Assembly (NCBI RefSeq): GCF_003051055.1
Contig: NZ_QAON01000016.1
Coordinates: 1-64,000 of the forward strand
Reading direction: 5' to 3'
Source: Agitococcus lubricus
GTDB taxonomy: Bacteria > Pseudomonadota > Gammaproteobacteria > Pseudomonadales > Moraxellaceae
DNA: 64,000 bases
Below, in pieces: positions 44,646-53,725 of the stretch. Position numbers and translations under genes: made by a program. The notes under the pieces are model-generated. The model was not told the origin of the DNA. It made no database searches and was given only the letters and a program-made list of their open reading frames with translations. Within the stretch, counting starts at the first letter, position 1. Each line of letters opens with the position of its first letter.

Positions 44646-45303
44646 CAGCATTCCTTTGGTTGCCGATATGGATTATCAATTAGACGATTGTTGGAATCGT
44701 ATTGGCATTCGAGGCGACCGTAGCTGTGCACAACTCGCACACCATGTACATTGCCATCATTGTCAAATTTATGCAGATGCTGCCAAACGTATTTTGGATT
44801 TTTATCCGCTACAATGGGATGACAATCAACAGGATGTGAGCGTCACCAGTCTTTCGCAAACGTACAGTACAGAGTCTGTTTTATTTTTTAGATTAGGCGA
44901 ACAATGGCTAGGTTTAACATTGCCTTTACTGATAGAGGTTGCGCCAGTACAAATTATCCACTCCTTACCACATCGGCGTTCTGACTTAATTCTGGGCGTG
45001 AGTAATGTCCGAGGTGCATTGGTTGCCTGTTTGTCCCTGCATCGTGTATTAGGTGTTCCAGAGGCTCATGTTTCTGCCACGGCCAATAGTACGCCGAGAA
45101 TGCTAATTTTAGGCGAGAGTGCAGACAAGAAGGTCATTTTTCCTGTTGACGAAATCAAAGGCATTCAGACGGTTCCTCGACATCTATTACACTCACAAAC
45201 GCAGCACAGTTTTAGTAAAGTCGTCTTGCAATGGCAAGGGCAAAGTATTAGCGTGATAGATAATGTCTGGTTGGTGAATGCCATTAAACGGAGTCTCTCA
45301 TGA
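44638..45303 (+). CDS. wspD: CheW-type coupling protein WspD
   Basis: This is the second CheW-like adaptor. A short N-terminal extension contains the WspD-type segment DDCWNRIGIRGDRSC and a Cys/His cluster (HHVHCHHCQIYADAAKRIL), found in WspD proteins and possibly metal-binding. The CheW domain begins near residue 78 (ESVLFFRLGEQWLGLTL) and includes GVSNVRGALVACLSLH. It overlaps wspC by 8 bp and wspE by 4 bp. Confidence 0.92.
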   Translation: MANSIPLVADMDYQLDDCWNRIGIRGDRSCAQLAHHVHCHHCQIYADAAKRILDFYPLQWDDNQQDVSVTSLSQTYSTESVLFFRLGEQWLGLTLPLLIEVAPVQIIHSLPHRRSDLILGVSNVRGALVACLSLHRVLGVPEAHVSATANSTPRMLILGESADKKVIFPVDEIKGIQTVPRHLLHSQTQHSFSKVVLQWQGQSISVIDNVWLVNAIKRSLS

Positions 45304-47567
45304 GCGATATAATGCGAGACGACATGATGATGGACTTGTTCCGTCAAGAAGCCGAAGCACAAACAGCCGTCTTAAATAAAGATTTATTGATACTAGAGCG
45401 TCAACCAACCTCTGCGGCTGAGTTGGAAGCCTGTATGCGTGCTGCCCATTCCTTAAAAGGTGCAGCGCGCATTATTGGTTTAGACGAAGGCGTCAAAATT
45501 GCCCATGTGATGGAAGATTGTTTAGTCGCCGCGCAAGAAGGCAAATTATTACTCACAGCCGAACATATAGATGCTCTATTGGCTGGTTCTGATATCTTGC
45601 TCCATATTACAGACCCTCAGGTATGGAGCAAAATCGACCCCCTTATTTTGCGTTTAGAACAACTCTTACAAACACCTGCAGAGACACCACGCTTAGAACC
45701 CGCATTAGTAGAAACGAATATTGATGACATAGCGAGTAGCCTACTACTTGAAGCAACAACCCCTCTATTAGCGCCAGAACCCATAATCAACATATCCGAG
45801 AATCGTAGCGCCGATATGGGCGAACGTGTGCTACGGGTAACGGCAGAACACTTAAATCAGCTATTAGATTTATCGAGTAAATCCTTAGTTGAATTAAAAC
45901 GCGTGAAGCCCGTTGTTGACGCATTTGAGCGTTTACGTCGACAACAACGTCAAACGACAAAAAAACTTGTCAGTGCGTTGGAAGTGCTTAAAGAGCAAGC
46001 ACAAACGATGGACGTTGAACGTCAGTTAGAACAAATCTTAGAACAGTTTAATGAGTATCAAACACAACTACAAAAGCACATGCAAAGTCTGGATGATTTT
46101 AACTGGCAAGCAACGCGACGCGCACAACAACTCTACGATACAGCCTTAATGTGTAGAATGCGGCCGTTTGCTGACGTGATGTTAGGTCAGTCACGCATGG
46201 TCAGAGATTTAGGACGCAGCTTAGGTAAACAAGTCCGTTTAGAAGTAGAGGGCGACACAACACAAGTTGACCGAGATGTCTTAAAGCGCTTAGAAGCGCC
46301 ATTAATACATTTACTGAGAAATGCGGTTGACCACGGTTTAGAGACGCCAGAGGAGCGTATGCTTGCTGCTAAACCCATAGAAGGGCGAATTACTGTACGG
46401 GCTTATCATCATGCCGACAAGTTAAGAGTCGATGTCGAGGATGATGGACGAGGCATAGATTTAGCCAACTTGCGAGAGCTGATTGTTAAACGGCAATTAA
46501 CCAATCAGCAAACGGCACACCAATTGACCGAGCCAGAGCTGCTATCTTTTTTATTTTTACCCAGTTTTAGTATGCGCCAGACTGTCACTGAAGTATCGGG
46601 GCGTGGCGTAGGTTTAGATGCCGTACATCATGAAATGCATGAGTTGCGAGGCTCGGTATCACTCACGCAGCAATCAGGTTTAGGCACACGTTTTACCTTA
46701 GAAATGCCCTTAACACTGTCTATTATTCGCAGTTTACTGGTAGAAATCAGTGGTGAGGTCTACGCTTTCCCACTCGGTCATATTGAACGTATGCTCAGTG
46801 TCCCTTGTCAGGAGATTGTACAGCTTAATGGTCGTCAGCATATTTGGTATCAGTCGCTGGCGGTAAGTTTAATCTCGGCGAGTCAGCTGTTACAGCGTTC
46901 AGATACGGCAAATGAGCGCGATGATTTGTCAATCGTCTTACTCCGTCAGCAAGAGACATTATACGGTATAACGGTAGATAAGTTATTAGGCGAACAAACG
47001 CTGGTCGTACTCCCGCTCGATACCCGTTTAGGTAAAATTCAAGATGTATTAGCGGGTGCTGTCTTAGAGAATGGGACACCCGTACTTATTTTAGATGTTG
47101 AAGACATGTTACGTAGCACAGAAAAACTTATCCAAAGTGGAAGTTTACAACGTGTTGATAGAGGTATTCAGCAGCAACAAACCTTATTGCGAAAACGGGT
47201 ATTAGTGGTTGACGACTCTTTGACTGTGCGCGAATTAGAGAAAAAATTATTGTTGAGTCGTGGTTATGACGTCAGTGTTGCGGTTGATGGCATGGAAGGT
47301 TGGAACATGTTACGTGCAGAGAATTTTGATTTAGTCGTCACCGACATTGATATGCCGCGTATGAATGGGATAGAGCTAGTCACATTGATTAGACGTGATA
47401 GCCGCTTACAACAATTACCCGTGATGGTCGTGTCATATAAAGACCGAGAAGAAGACCGTATGCGTGGCCTTGATGCGGGTGCGGATTACTATTTAGCCAA
47501 AGCCAGTTTCCATGACGAAGCCTTGTTGGATGCCGTTGTTGACCTGATTGGAGAGGCAAGAACGTGA
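45300..47567 (+). CDS. wspE: CheA-type hybrid kinase-receiver WspE
   Basis: WspE is the central kinase, 755 residues. Domains: Hpt (AAHSLKGAARI, phospho-His near residue 49), dimerisation helix bundle, HATPase (HLLRNAVDHGLETPEER, DDGRGIDL, SGRGVGLDAV), CheW-like domain (about 470-610), and C-terminal receiver (VLVVDDSLTVRELEK, VVTDIDMPRMNG, VMVVSYKDREEDR). In known systems it phosphorylates WspR and WspF. Here its candidate output partner is the receiver-kinase fusion at the operon start. Confidence 0.94.
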   Translation: MSDIMRDDMMMDLFRQEAEAQTAVLNKDLLILERQPTSAAELEACMRAAHSLKGAARIIGLDEGVKIAHVMEDCLVAAQEGKLLLTAEHIDALLAGSDILLHITDPQVWSKIDPLILRLEQLLQTPAETPRLEPALVETNIDDIASSLLLEATTPLLAPEPIINISENRSADMGERVLRVTAEHLNQLLDLSSKSLVELKRVKPVVDAFERLRRQQRQTTKKLVSALEVLKEQAQTMDVERQLEQILEQFNEYQTQLQKHMQSLDDFNWQATRRAQQLYDTALMCRMRPFADVMLGQSRMVRDLGRSLGKQVRLEVEGDTTQVDRDVLKRLEAPLIHLLRNAVDHGLETPEERMLAAKPIEGRITVRAYHHADKLRVDVEDDGRGIDLANLRELIVKRQLTNQQTAHQLTEPELLSFLFLPSFSMRQTVTEVSGRGVGLDAVHHEMHELRGSVSLTQQSGLGTRFTLEMPLTLSIIRSLLVEISGEVYAFPLGHIERMLSVPCQEIVQLNGRQHIWYQSLAVSLISASQLLQRSDTANERDDLSIVLLRQQETLYGITVDKLLGEQTLVVLPLDTRLGKIQDVLAGAVLENGTPVLILDVEDMLRSTEKLIQSGSLQRVDRGIQQQQTLLRKRVLVVDDSLTVRELEKKLLLSRGYDVSVAVDGMEGWNMLRAENFDLVVTDIDMPRMNGIELVTLIRRDSRLQQLPVMVVSYKDREEDRMRGLDAGADYYLAKASFHDEALLDAVVDLIGEART

Positions 47568-48568
47568 AAGTAGCCATCGTCAATGACCAAACATTGGCCG
47601 TTGAAGCCTTACGACGAGCTTTGGCCTTAGACAGTCTGTATGAAGTGATTTGGGTTGCTAATAACGGCATACAGGCCATCGAAATGGCCATCAAACACCG
47701 TCCAGATATCATTCTGATGGATTTATTGATGCCTGTCATGGATGGTGTAGAAGCAACCAAACGTATCATGCAGCAAGCACCCTGCGCCATTATTATTGTC
47801 ACCAGTGATAAAGATAAACACCTTAGCCGTGTGTTTGAAGCAATGGGCTATGGCGCTTTAGATGCCGTAAACACCCCCAGTTTTAGCCAAAACCGAGCAG
47901 ATTTTGAGCCACTATTTCGTAAAATTTATAACGTCGGTTTATTGGTTGGCGCCGTAGAAAAAAGGCCACAAACGGGGATACCAGCCGTAACTAGCGCAAA
48001 TACCAGTAAAAAGTTGATTGCGATTGGCGCTTCTGCAGGTGGGCCTGCGGCGCTTGCAACTATCCTCAAAGCATTACCACGCTCTTTTAATGCGGCAATT
48101 GTACTGATTCAGCACGTTGATGAGGTATTTGCGGGCAGTATGGCCACATGGTTAGCCACACAATGTCAACTTCCTATTCGCTTAGCCAAAGATAACGAAG
48201 AGCCTATTATTGGCACCGTCTTATTGGCAGGGACTAATCATCATGCACAGTTATTGTCGACAGGACGGATAGTCTACACCCAAGAGCCGAGTCATTTAGT
48301 TTATCGTCCTTCGGTAGATGTTTTTTTTGAGAGTGTTGCCCAAACATGGAAAGGTCAAGCCGTCGGCGTGTTATTGACAGGAATGGGGCGGGATGGCGCA
48401 AAAGGCTTAAAAACGATGAAAGACAAAGGCTTTTTGACCATTGCTCAAGATGAGCAAAGCAGTGCTGTTTATGGTATGCCTAAGGCTGCCGCCGCTATTG
48501 GCGCAGCCCATGAGATATTAGCTTTAGACAAAATTGCAGCACGTTTAATCAAGGCAGTGGGGGGATAA
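47564..48568 (+). CDS. wspF: CheB-type methylesterase WspF
   Basis: WspF removes receptor methyl groups and damps Wsp signalling. The receiver (1-125) shows IVNDQTLAVEALRRAL and IILMDLLMPVMDG. The methylesterase domain has the Ser-His-Asp triad in GASAGGPAAL, LIQHVDEVFAG and GMGRDGAKGL. It begins with GTG overlapping the wspE stop (GTGA). It ends the cluster; no wspR (GGDEF) gene follows. Confidence 0.94.
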   Translation: MKVAIVNDQTLAVEALRRALALDSLYEVIWVANNGIQAIEMAIKHRPDIILMDLLMPVMDGVEATKRIMQQAPCAIIIVTSDKDKHLSRVFEAMGYGALDAVNTPSFSQNRADFEPLFRKIYNVGLLVGAVEKRPQTGIPAVTSANTSKKLIAIGASAGGPAALATILKALPRSFNAAIVLIQHVDEVFAGSMATWLATQCQLPIRLAKDNEEPIIGTVLLAGTNHHAQLLSTGRIVYTQEPSHLVYRPSVDVFFESVAQTWKGQAVGVLLTGMGRDGAKGLKTMKDKGFLTIAQDEQSSAVYGMPKAAAAIGAAHEILALDKIAARLIKAVGG

Positions 48569-48569
48569 T

Positions 48570-48607
48570 GAGTACTGTACTTTTCGAAAAGTCTTATAAC
48601 AGTACTC
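48570..48607. repeat. Nested palindrome directly after wspF
   Basis: GAGTACTGT (48570-48578) pairs with ACAGTACTC (48599-48607), and the interior contains a perfect 14-bp palindrome (ACTTTTCGAAAAGT, 48579-48592). The structure begins 2 bp after the wspF stop codon. It has no following T tract, so it may stabilise the mRNA end or bind a protein rather than act as a standard terminator. Confidence 0.65.
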
Positions 48608-48742
48608 AGCTCTAGGGATGTTTGGTGTGCGAGCTACTTTGCTGACAAAAGTTGACTTAGATAAGACATAATATCAGGTTGAGTGATATGTCTACTTATC
48701 TCAATCCATGGTCGCTCTGTCTTAAAATAGTTTAATACGTCT

Positions 48743-49615
48743 TTATGAGCCTTGACGATAACAATGAGCCCCCGCCCAATCTTTCGCAAATTGTGCCGCA
48801 CTACGTCCCGAACGGCTACCTCGGCCTAATGCCCATTGTAGAGCAGCGGTGCGCGTATCCTCAGTAAATGGGATGTTGTAAGTGCTCAACCAATGACGAG
48901 CGATATCTAAATAGATATCTTGGCTCATGGCATAAAAAGACAACCACAAGCCAAAACGGTCTGAAAGCGAGATTTTATCTTCAACTGCCTCACTTGGATG
49001 CAATTCGCCATGCTCATCTACCGAAGTTTGTAAATTTTCCTTCATGAATTCAGGCAATAAATGACGGCGATTACTGGTTGCATAAATCAAAACATTGTCG
49101 CTGCCTGCATGTAAGCTGCCATCTAAAATAGTTTTGAGTGCGCGATAGCTGGCATCGTCGGCGGTAAACGATAAATCGTCACAATAAATAATAAAACGCT
49201 CGGCACGGTTTGCAATGATATTGACGATATCTGGTAAATCGACCAATAAGTCTTTATCTACCTCAATCACACGTAAACCGTCATCAGCAAACTCATTTAA
49301 TAAGGCTTTAATTAAGGATGATTTGCCTGTCCCGCGCGCACCTGTTAATAGGACATTATTTGCTGCAAAGCCGTTCACAAATTGTGCCGTATTGCGTGTG
49401 ATTTCTTGTTTTTGTCGGTCTATGCCTTGGAGGTCAGCTAATTTGACCGAACTTAAATCGCGTACTGTTTCTAAATAGCGTTGTTGCCCCGCAGTACGCC
49501 AACGAAATGCCCGTCCTTCTTGCCAGTCGGGTGCAGGTGGACAGGTCGGTAAGAGTTGCTGAACTTGTTGAGCTAAACGTTGTAATTGTTCGATGAAATC
49601 TACAGGTAAAGACAT
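48743..49615 (-). CDS. DUF815-family AAA ATPase
   Basis: This 290-residue cytosolic ATPase has LLTGARGTGKSSLIKALLNEF as Walker A, FIIYCDDLSFTADD as Walker B and a sensor-1-like segment LIYATSNRRHLLPEF. The C-terminal helical lid ends with SRSGRSAAQFAKDWAG. DUF815 proteins are widespread and conserved but uncharacterised to my knowledge. The first ATG is at 49630; I prefer the second at 49615, where the family-like MSLPVDFIEQ begins. Confidence 0.85.
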   Translation of the reverse strand: MSLPVDFIEQLQRLAQQVQQLLPTCPPAPDWQEGRAFRWRTAGQQRYLETVRDLSSVKLADLQGIDRQKQEITRNTAQFVNGFAANNVLLTGARGTGKSSLIKALLNEFADDGLRVIEVDKDLLVDLPDIVNIIANRAERFIIYCDDLSFTADDASYRALKTILDGSLHAGSDNVLIYATSNRRHLLPEFMKENLQTSVDEHGELHPSEAVEDKISLSDRFGLWLSFYAMSQDIYLDIARHWLSTYNIPFTEDTRTAALQWALGRGSRSGRSAAQFAKDWAGAHCYRQGS

Positions 49616-49683
49616 AAGTGGTGCATCCAAGACAAAGCATTTTCAGTATAATACCTAAATCTTAGCTTCTTGCTCTTATCTTT

Positions 49684-50361
49684 ATGAACATTCTCTCCTC
49701 CGTGGTGCGTTTTTCGTCAGCAGTTCTCATCGGTAGTTGGCTCACAGTGTCTCATGCAGCAAATTATGATGATGCAGTGTTAGCCTTTGAAAATCGAGAT
49801 TATGCCTCGGCATTAGCCTTAGTGCTCCCTTTGGCAGAGCAACAGGATATTGACGCGATGACCTTATTGGGGCGTGTCTATGATGAAGGCTTCAATAAAC
49901 CTAATGAGGCTTTTCCGTGGTTCAAAAAAGCCGCTGAGCAAGGCAATGCGCAAGCGCAATTAGAGCTGGCGGAATTGTATGATGCAGGTGAAGGAGTGGC
50001 ACAAAACACCGAGCAGGCCATTGAGTGGTACGAAAAAGCCGCGGCACAAGGTCATGACGAGGCACAATTAGCGTTAGCCATCCACCACCAAGAAGATTTA
50101 GATGACAATAAAACGGCGCTGACGTTATATCTAAAAGCCGCTCAGCAGGGAAATGCTACAGCTCAGTATCGTTTAGGTTTACTTTATTTGGGTGATACAG
50201 GTATTAGTACAGACAAATTAAAAGCATGGCTGTATTTTTCGTTGGCAGCCCATAAAGTACCCGAAGCCGCACAAGCTAAAGATGTACTAGAGCTAGAAAT
50301 GTCGAATGCTCAGTTATTACAAGCACAAATGGTACTCAAACAATGGCAATCTAGCCGTTAA
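49684..50361 (+). CDS. Secreted Sel1/TPR-repeat protein
   Basis: This 225-residue protein has a signal peptide (MNILSSVVRFSSAVLIGSWLTVSHA) and four to five Sel1-like repeats from about residue 50. Examples are DAMTLLGRVYDEGFNKPNEA, KAAEQGNAQAQLELAELYD, KAAAQGHDEAQLALAIHH and KAAQQGNATAQYRLGLLYL. Such repeats scaffold protein contacts in the periplasm. It is preceded by a TATAAT hexamer (49647-49652) and is divergent from the DUF815 gene. Function unknown. Confidence 0.88.
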   Translation: MNILSSVVRFSSAVLIGSWLTVSHAANYDDAVLAFENRDYASALALVLPLAEQQDIDAMTLLGRVYDEGFNKPNEAFPWFKKAAEQGNAQAQLELAELYDAGEGVAQNTEQAIEWYEKAAAQGHDEAQLALAIHHQEDLDDNKTALTLYLKAAQQGNATAQYRLGLLYLGDTGISTDKLKAWLYFSLAAHKVPEAAQAKDVLELEMSNAQLLQAQMVLKQWQSSR

Positions 50362-50695
50362 TGGAGTTTAGCCGTATCTTAGTGACTCACGCTGAGAAGT
50401 ACTAAAAATTGTTAGACAGCATGGCTGTATTGTCTGTTTTTTTATGTTATAGAGTGTGACTTGTTGTATGTTTGTATTGTATTAGTGGGATAAACGCAAA
50501 AATAAAGAGTGTAAAACTTCATAAAGTGCTTGCGTATATCCCAAATCTAACAGCATGGTGGGGCAATAAGAGTGAATCGCTCTTACAGGGGACAATCTAA
50601 AAACACTACATCATACGTTTTATCTCATAACGTACTAGTGTAATGCTTAATCACAGGATGACACTCATCATGCTTACTGCACTTGGAGTAAGCTC
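50362..50695. other. Non-coding gap between Sel1 and patatin genes
   Basis: About 334 bp. The left part has a terminator-like structure (listed separately). An imperfect dyad TAAGAG/CTCTTA lies at 50567-50585. No ORF or RNA gene was recognised; the patatin promoter should lie at the right. Confidence 0.45.
50414..50447 (+). terminator. Probable terminator of the Sel1-repeat gene
   Basis: AGACA (50414-50418) and TGTCT (50430-50434) can enclose a tight inner hairpin ACAGC-ATG-GCTGT, and a TTTTTTT run follows. The alternative pairings make the exact stem uncertain. Confidence 0.6.
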
Positions 50696-52225
50696 ATGTT
50701 ATTAACCAATAAAGTTTCGTTGTTGCGTCAGGCTTTAGATGAAGCAAATAGCTATGCCGAATGGAAAGAAATAGCCTTAGAACTAGATGCGGTTAGCGGT
50801 TTAGATTTGTGGAAGCTAGATAATGCCTCAGAGCACTATAATCATGAGCTCATTCGTGACCGTCTGATGCAATTGCGTCAACTGATTCGTCAAAAAGATA
50901 ATCGCCAATTGATGCGCGCCCTACGTGAGGGCTTGTACCACGACATCGGTAATATTGGTAATCCTTTACTCTATACCTATGCTCATGTTGGGACGAAACG
51001 ACTGATTGAAGATTATATTGAACAGGTCTGTGTCGCACTCAATTATCTCTGTGATACCGAGTTAGAGTTCTTGTCTTTAGAACAAAAACACCGTTTTTTT
51101 GAAGATACCTTCCATAGTTATGGTCAACCTGCATTAATGTTATCGGGTGGGGCAACCTTAGGGTTGTTTCATGTCGGTGTATGTAAGGCACTACATGAAC
51201 AAAATTTACTGCCTAAAGTCATTTCTGGGTCAAGCGCAGGTTCTTTAGTGACAGGTATGCTCGGCACACATACCGACGAAGAGTTGGTAAAAATGTATGA
51301 TGGTGATGGTTTTTATCATCATGCATGGACATGGAAGCGTTTACGTGATGGCATATTAGGCCAAGGTTTTGCCGACCAACGTCAACTCGAGTCTTTTGTG
51401 CGCAACAACATTGGTGAGTATACCTTTGAAGAGGCGTTTGCCAAAACAGGTCGTCATATCAATGTGACCGTTTCGCCGTTACAAGCACATAAAGCACGGT
51501 TGATGAATGAGCTAACGTCTCCTTATTTATTGGTCTGGAGTGCCGCTTTGGCCTCGTGTGCAGTCCCTGTTTTATTTCCAGCAGTGACGTTAACCACTAA
51601 AAATCATCACGGTGAATATCATCCTTATATGCCAAGCGAGCGTTGGGTAGATGGCTCTGTACGTAGTGACTTGCCACGTCAGCGTTTAGCCCGTTTATTT
51701 AACGTCAACTATTTTATTGCGAGTCAAGTTAATCCGCATATCGTGCCCTTTATGCAATCGGACAAAGAACGTTTACAAAAAGGTAAACTGAGTTCATGGC
51801 CAAAACGCATTGTCCGCTCACAGTTACAAATGGTGGGTATGGGGGTGTTTGATTTTATGCGTGAGCGCACCAGTATTGAGACTCTACGTCAACTGATGGA
51901 CCATGGGTATGGCATCATTGGCCAACGCTATTATGGTGATGTGACAATTGTTGCAAAATATACTTGGCGGCATTACGCATGTATGCTACAAAACCCAACA
52001 GACGAAATGTTAATGTGGTTTAGAATCCAAGGTGAACGCATTACATGGCCAAAAATTGCGATGATTCAAACACATGCGCGTATTGGTCAAACCCTAGATC
52101 AATGTTTGCACCGACTCAATCAGCAGCGCCAGCAATTAGACGAACAACGACGTGCAAACGTCATTCATTTACAAACGCGTAAACGCCATACAGCGCAAAT
52201 TGGCCAAATTGCCAATTTAGACTGA
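50696..52225 (+). CDS. Patatin-like phospholipase with DUF3336 N-terminus
   Basis: This 509-residue lipid hydrolase carries an N-terminal DUF3336 region (residues 1-140) of the type seen in triacylglycerol-lipase-like patatins. The core follows: oxyanion motif GGATLGLFHVGV (151-162), nucleophile elbow GSSAGS with S180, and the dyad Asp D319 in WVDGSVRSDLP. No signal peptide is seen. The C-terminal quarter is basic and Gln-rich. Family members hydrolyse triacylglycerols or phospholipids; the substrate here is inferred. A Ser/Thr kinase gene starts 30 bp later, so they are likely co-transcribed. Confidence 0.92.
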   Translation: MLLTNKVSLLRQALDEANSYAEWKEIALELDAVSGLDLWKLDNASEHYNHELIRDRLMQLRQLIRQKDNRQLMRALREGLYHDIGNIGNPLLYTYAHVGTKRLIEDYIEQVCVALNYLCDTELEFLSLEQKHRFFEDTFHSYGQPALMLSGGATLGLFHVGVCKALHEQNLLPKVISGSSAGSLVTGMLGTHTDEELVKMYDGDGFYHHAWTWKRLRDGILGQGFADQRQLESFVRNNIGEYTFEEAFAKTGRHINVTVSPLQAHKARLMNELTSPYLLVWSAALASCAVPVLFPAVTLTTKNHHGEYHPYMPSERWVDGSVRSDLPRQRLARLFNVNYFIASQVNPHIVPFMQSDKERLQKGKLSSWPKRIVRSQLQMVGMGVFDFMRERTSIETLRQLMDHGYGIIGQRYYGDVTIVAKYTWRHYACMLQNPTDEMLMWFRIQGERITWPKIAMIQTHARIGQTLDQCLHRLNQQRQQLDEQRRANVIHLQTRKRHTAQIGQIANLD

Positions 52226-52255
52226 GCGTTTTAATAAGGTTATTTTTTTGACATT

Positions 52256-53572
52256 ATGAGTATTCAGATTCCCGGCTACACAATTATCAGAGAGTTAGGT
52301 CGTGGTGGTATGGCGACCGTCTACCTAGCCATTCAAGAGTCTTTTGGTCGACAAGTGGCTCTTAAAGTCATGGCGCCGCACTTAGCTGCTGAATCTGGAT
52401 TCCCTGAGCGTTTTGATAGTGAGGCCAAAATGGTGGCCTCACTATCACATCCTCATATTGTCACTGTTTATGACGTTGGTTCGTTTAATAATTATCACTA
52501 CTTGGCCATGGAGTACCATACAGGCGGAGATTTGAGTGAGCGTATTGACCGTCAAGATATTACCCCCAACAATGCACTACGCATTACGAAACAATTAGCT
52601 GATGCCTTAGGTTTGGCACACTCTAAAGGGGTGGTGCACCGAGACATTAAACCTGACAACGTGCTATTTAGAGCGCATAACGACGATGCTATTTTAACGG
52701 ACTTTGGTATTGCCCGAAATATGCAAGCGGAGAGTCATTTAACGCAAGTCGGCTCTACGGTGGGTACACCGAAATACATGAGTCCCGAACAAGCACGAGG
52801 CATGAAAGTAGATGGTCGTGCTGACTTATATAGTTTAGGTGTGATGCTTTATGAAATGCTGGTCGGTAAACCACCATTTAGTGCAACGGATACCATTGCA
52901 CTCGCGATTAAACACTGCCAAGAGCCTGTCCCGCGTTTACCAGACCACTTGCATCGTTATCAACAATTATTAGACCGTTTACTGGCTAAAGAAGTCAAAA
53001 ATCGCTTTCAAAATGGCGTTGAAGTCATGGTGGCGATAGATAATTTCTTAAAAGCACCAGCACAGCAAGCAGTTGTTGTTCCGTCGAGTTCTGCAGATAC
53101 ACCCGTACCAGCGACTCAAGAGCCGCATATTCCTTCTGTATCGGCTTATGGTCGTCCAAGTCCTGGTTTTTCTTTAGATACCCATACCAAAAAAAGTACG
53201 TATGAGCCTTTTTTTAAGGCCAGCGAAACCATAGGTGGAAATTTTTTATTTAAGAAGTATGGCTATAAAATTGACTTCTCTTGTGATGACTATGAAGAGT
53301 TCAAGGAAAAACGTGAGCAAATGCATGAGTTGCTGCAAGATTGGTTAGATAAACGCGGTAAAAAAGCAACAGACTTAGATATTTCTATTCAGGCACATCC
53401 GTGGATTCATGGCCGTATCTGGGAAGCCCTAAGCGATGACCAACCTTATGACAGTCCTTTCGGTTTATTGTTAGAGCAAGCAACGGTCAATCTACATGTT
53501 TATGACGAAGTAGAACCAGAAGGCAAACGCTTAATGTTGCGAGACAAAGGAAAAAAAGTCCCGAAGTCCTAA
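52256..53572 (+). CDS. Soluble eukaryotic-type Ser/Thr protein kinase
   Basis: This 438-residue kinase has a Gly loop GRGGMATVY, ATP-binding K37 (VALKVM), catalytic loop HRDIKPDNVLF (D130), DFG at 149-151 and activation segment GTPKYMSPEQARG. A flexible Pro/Ser linker (about 275-320) leads to a C-terminal domain of about 110 residues, starting ETIGGNFLFKKYGY and containing the charged segment EEFKEKREQMHELL, which I do not recognise. No transmembrane or PASTA segment is present, unlike PknB. It follows the patatin gene closely. Confidence 0.92.
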   Translation: MSIQIPGYTIIRELGRGGMATVYLAIQESFGRQVALKVMAPHLAAESGFPERFDSEAKMVASLSHPHIVTVYDVGSFNNYHYLAMEYHTGGDLSERIDRQDITPNNALRITKQLADALGLAHSKGVVHRDIKPDNVLFRAHNDDAILTDFGIARNMQAESHLTQVGSTVGTPKYMSPEQARGMKVDGRADLYSLGVMLYEMLVGKPPFSATDTIALAIKHCQEPVPRLPDHLHRYQQLLDRLLAKEVKNRFQNGVEVMVAIDNFLKAPAQQAVVVPSSSADTPVPATQEPHIPSVSAYGRPSPGFSLDTHTKKSTYEPFFKASETIGGNFLFKKYGYKIDFSCDDYEEFKEKREQMHELLQDWLDKRGKKATDLDISIQAHPWIHGRIWEALSDDQPYDSPFGLLLEQATVNLHVYDEVEPEGKRLMLRDKGKKVPKS

Positions 53573-53598
53573 TGTGAGCATCTGGCATGAACCCTGTT

Positions 53599-53626
53599 AA
53601 AACCCTTTTTGTAAAGGGTTTTTTTT
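53599..53626 (+). terminator. Intrinsic terminator of the Ser/Thr kinase gene
   Basis: AACCCTTT (53601-53608) pairs with AAAGGGTT (53613-53620) across a TTGT loop, extended by flanking A-T pairs, followed by a run of T. It isolates the patatin-kinase pair from nasT. Confidence 0.9.
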
Positions 53627-53673
53627 CGCCAATTTCCTGCCATAGTGCCGACTGATGACTAAATTGATAGTGA

Positions 53674-53689
53674 TGGCATAGAAATTGCC
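53674..53689 (+). promoter_or_regulatory. Probable sigma-54 promoter of nasT
   Basis: TGGCAT-N5-TTGCC (GG at 53675-53676, GC at 53687-53688, exact 10-bp spacing) lies 37 bp before the nasT ATG. It differs from consensus at two flanking bases. Confidence 0.6.
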
Positions 53690-53725
53690 TGTAGCCTGAC
53701 ATTATTGAGCGGGAGTAGGGCTACT

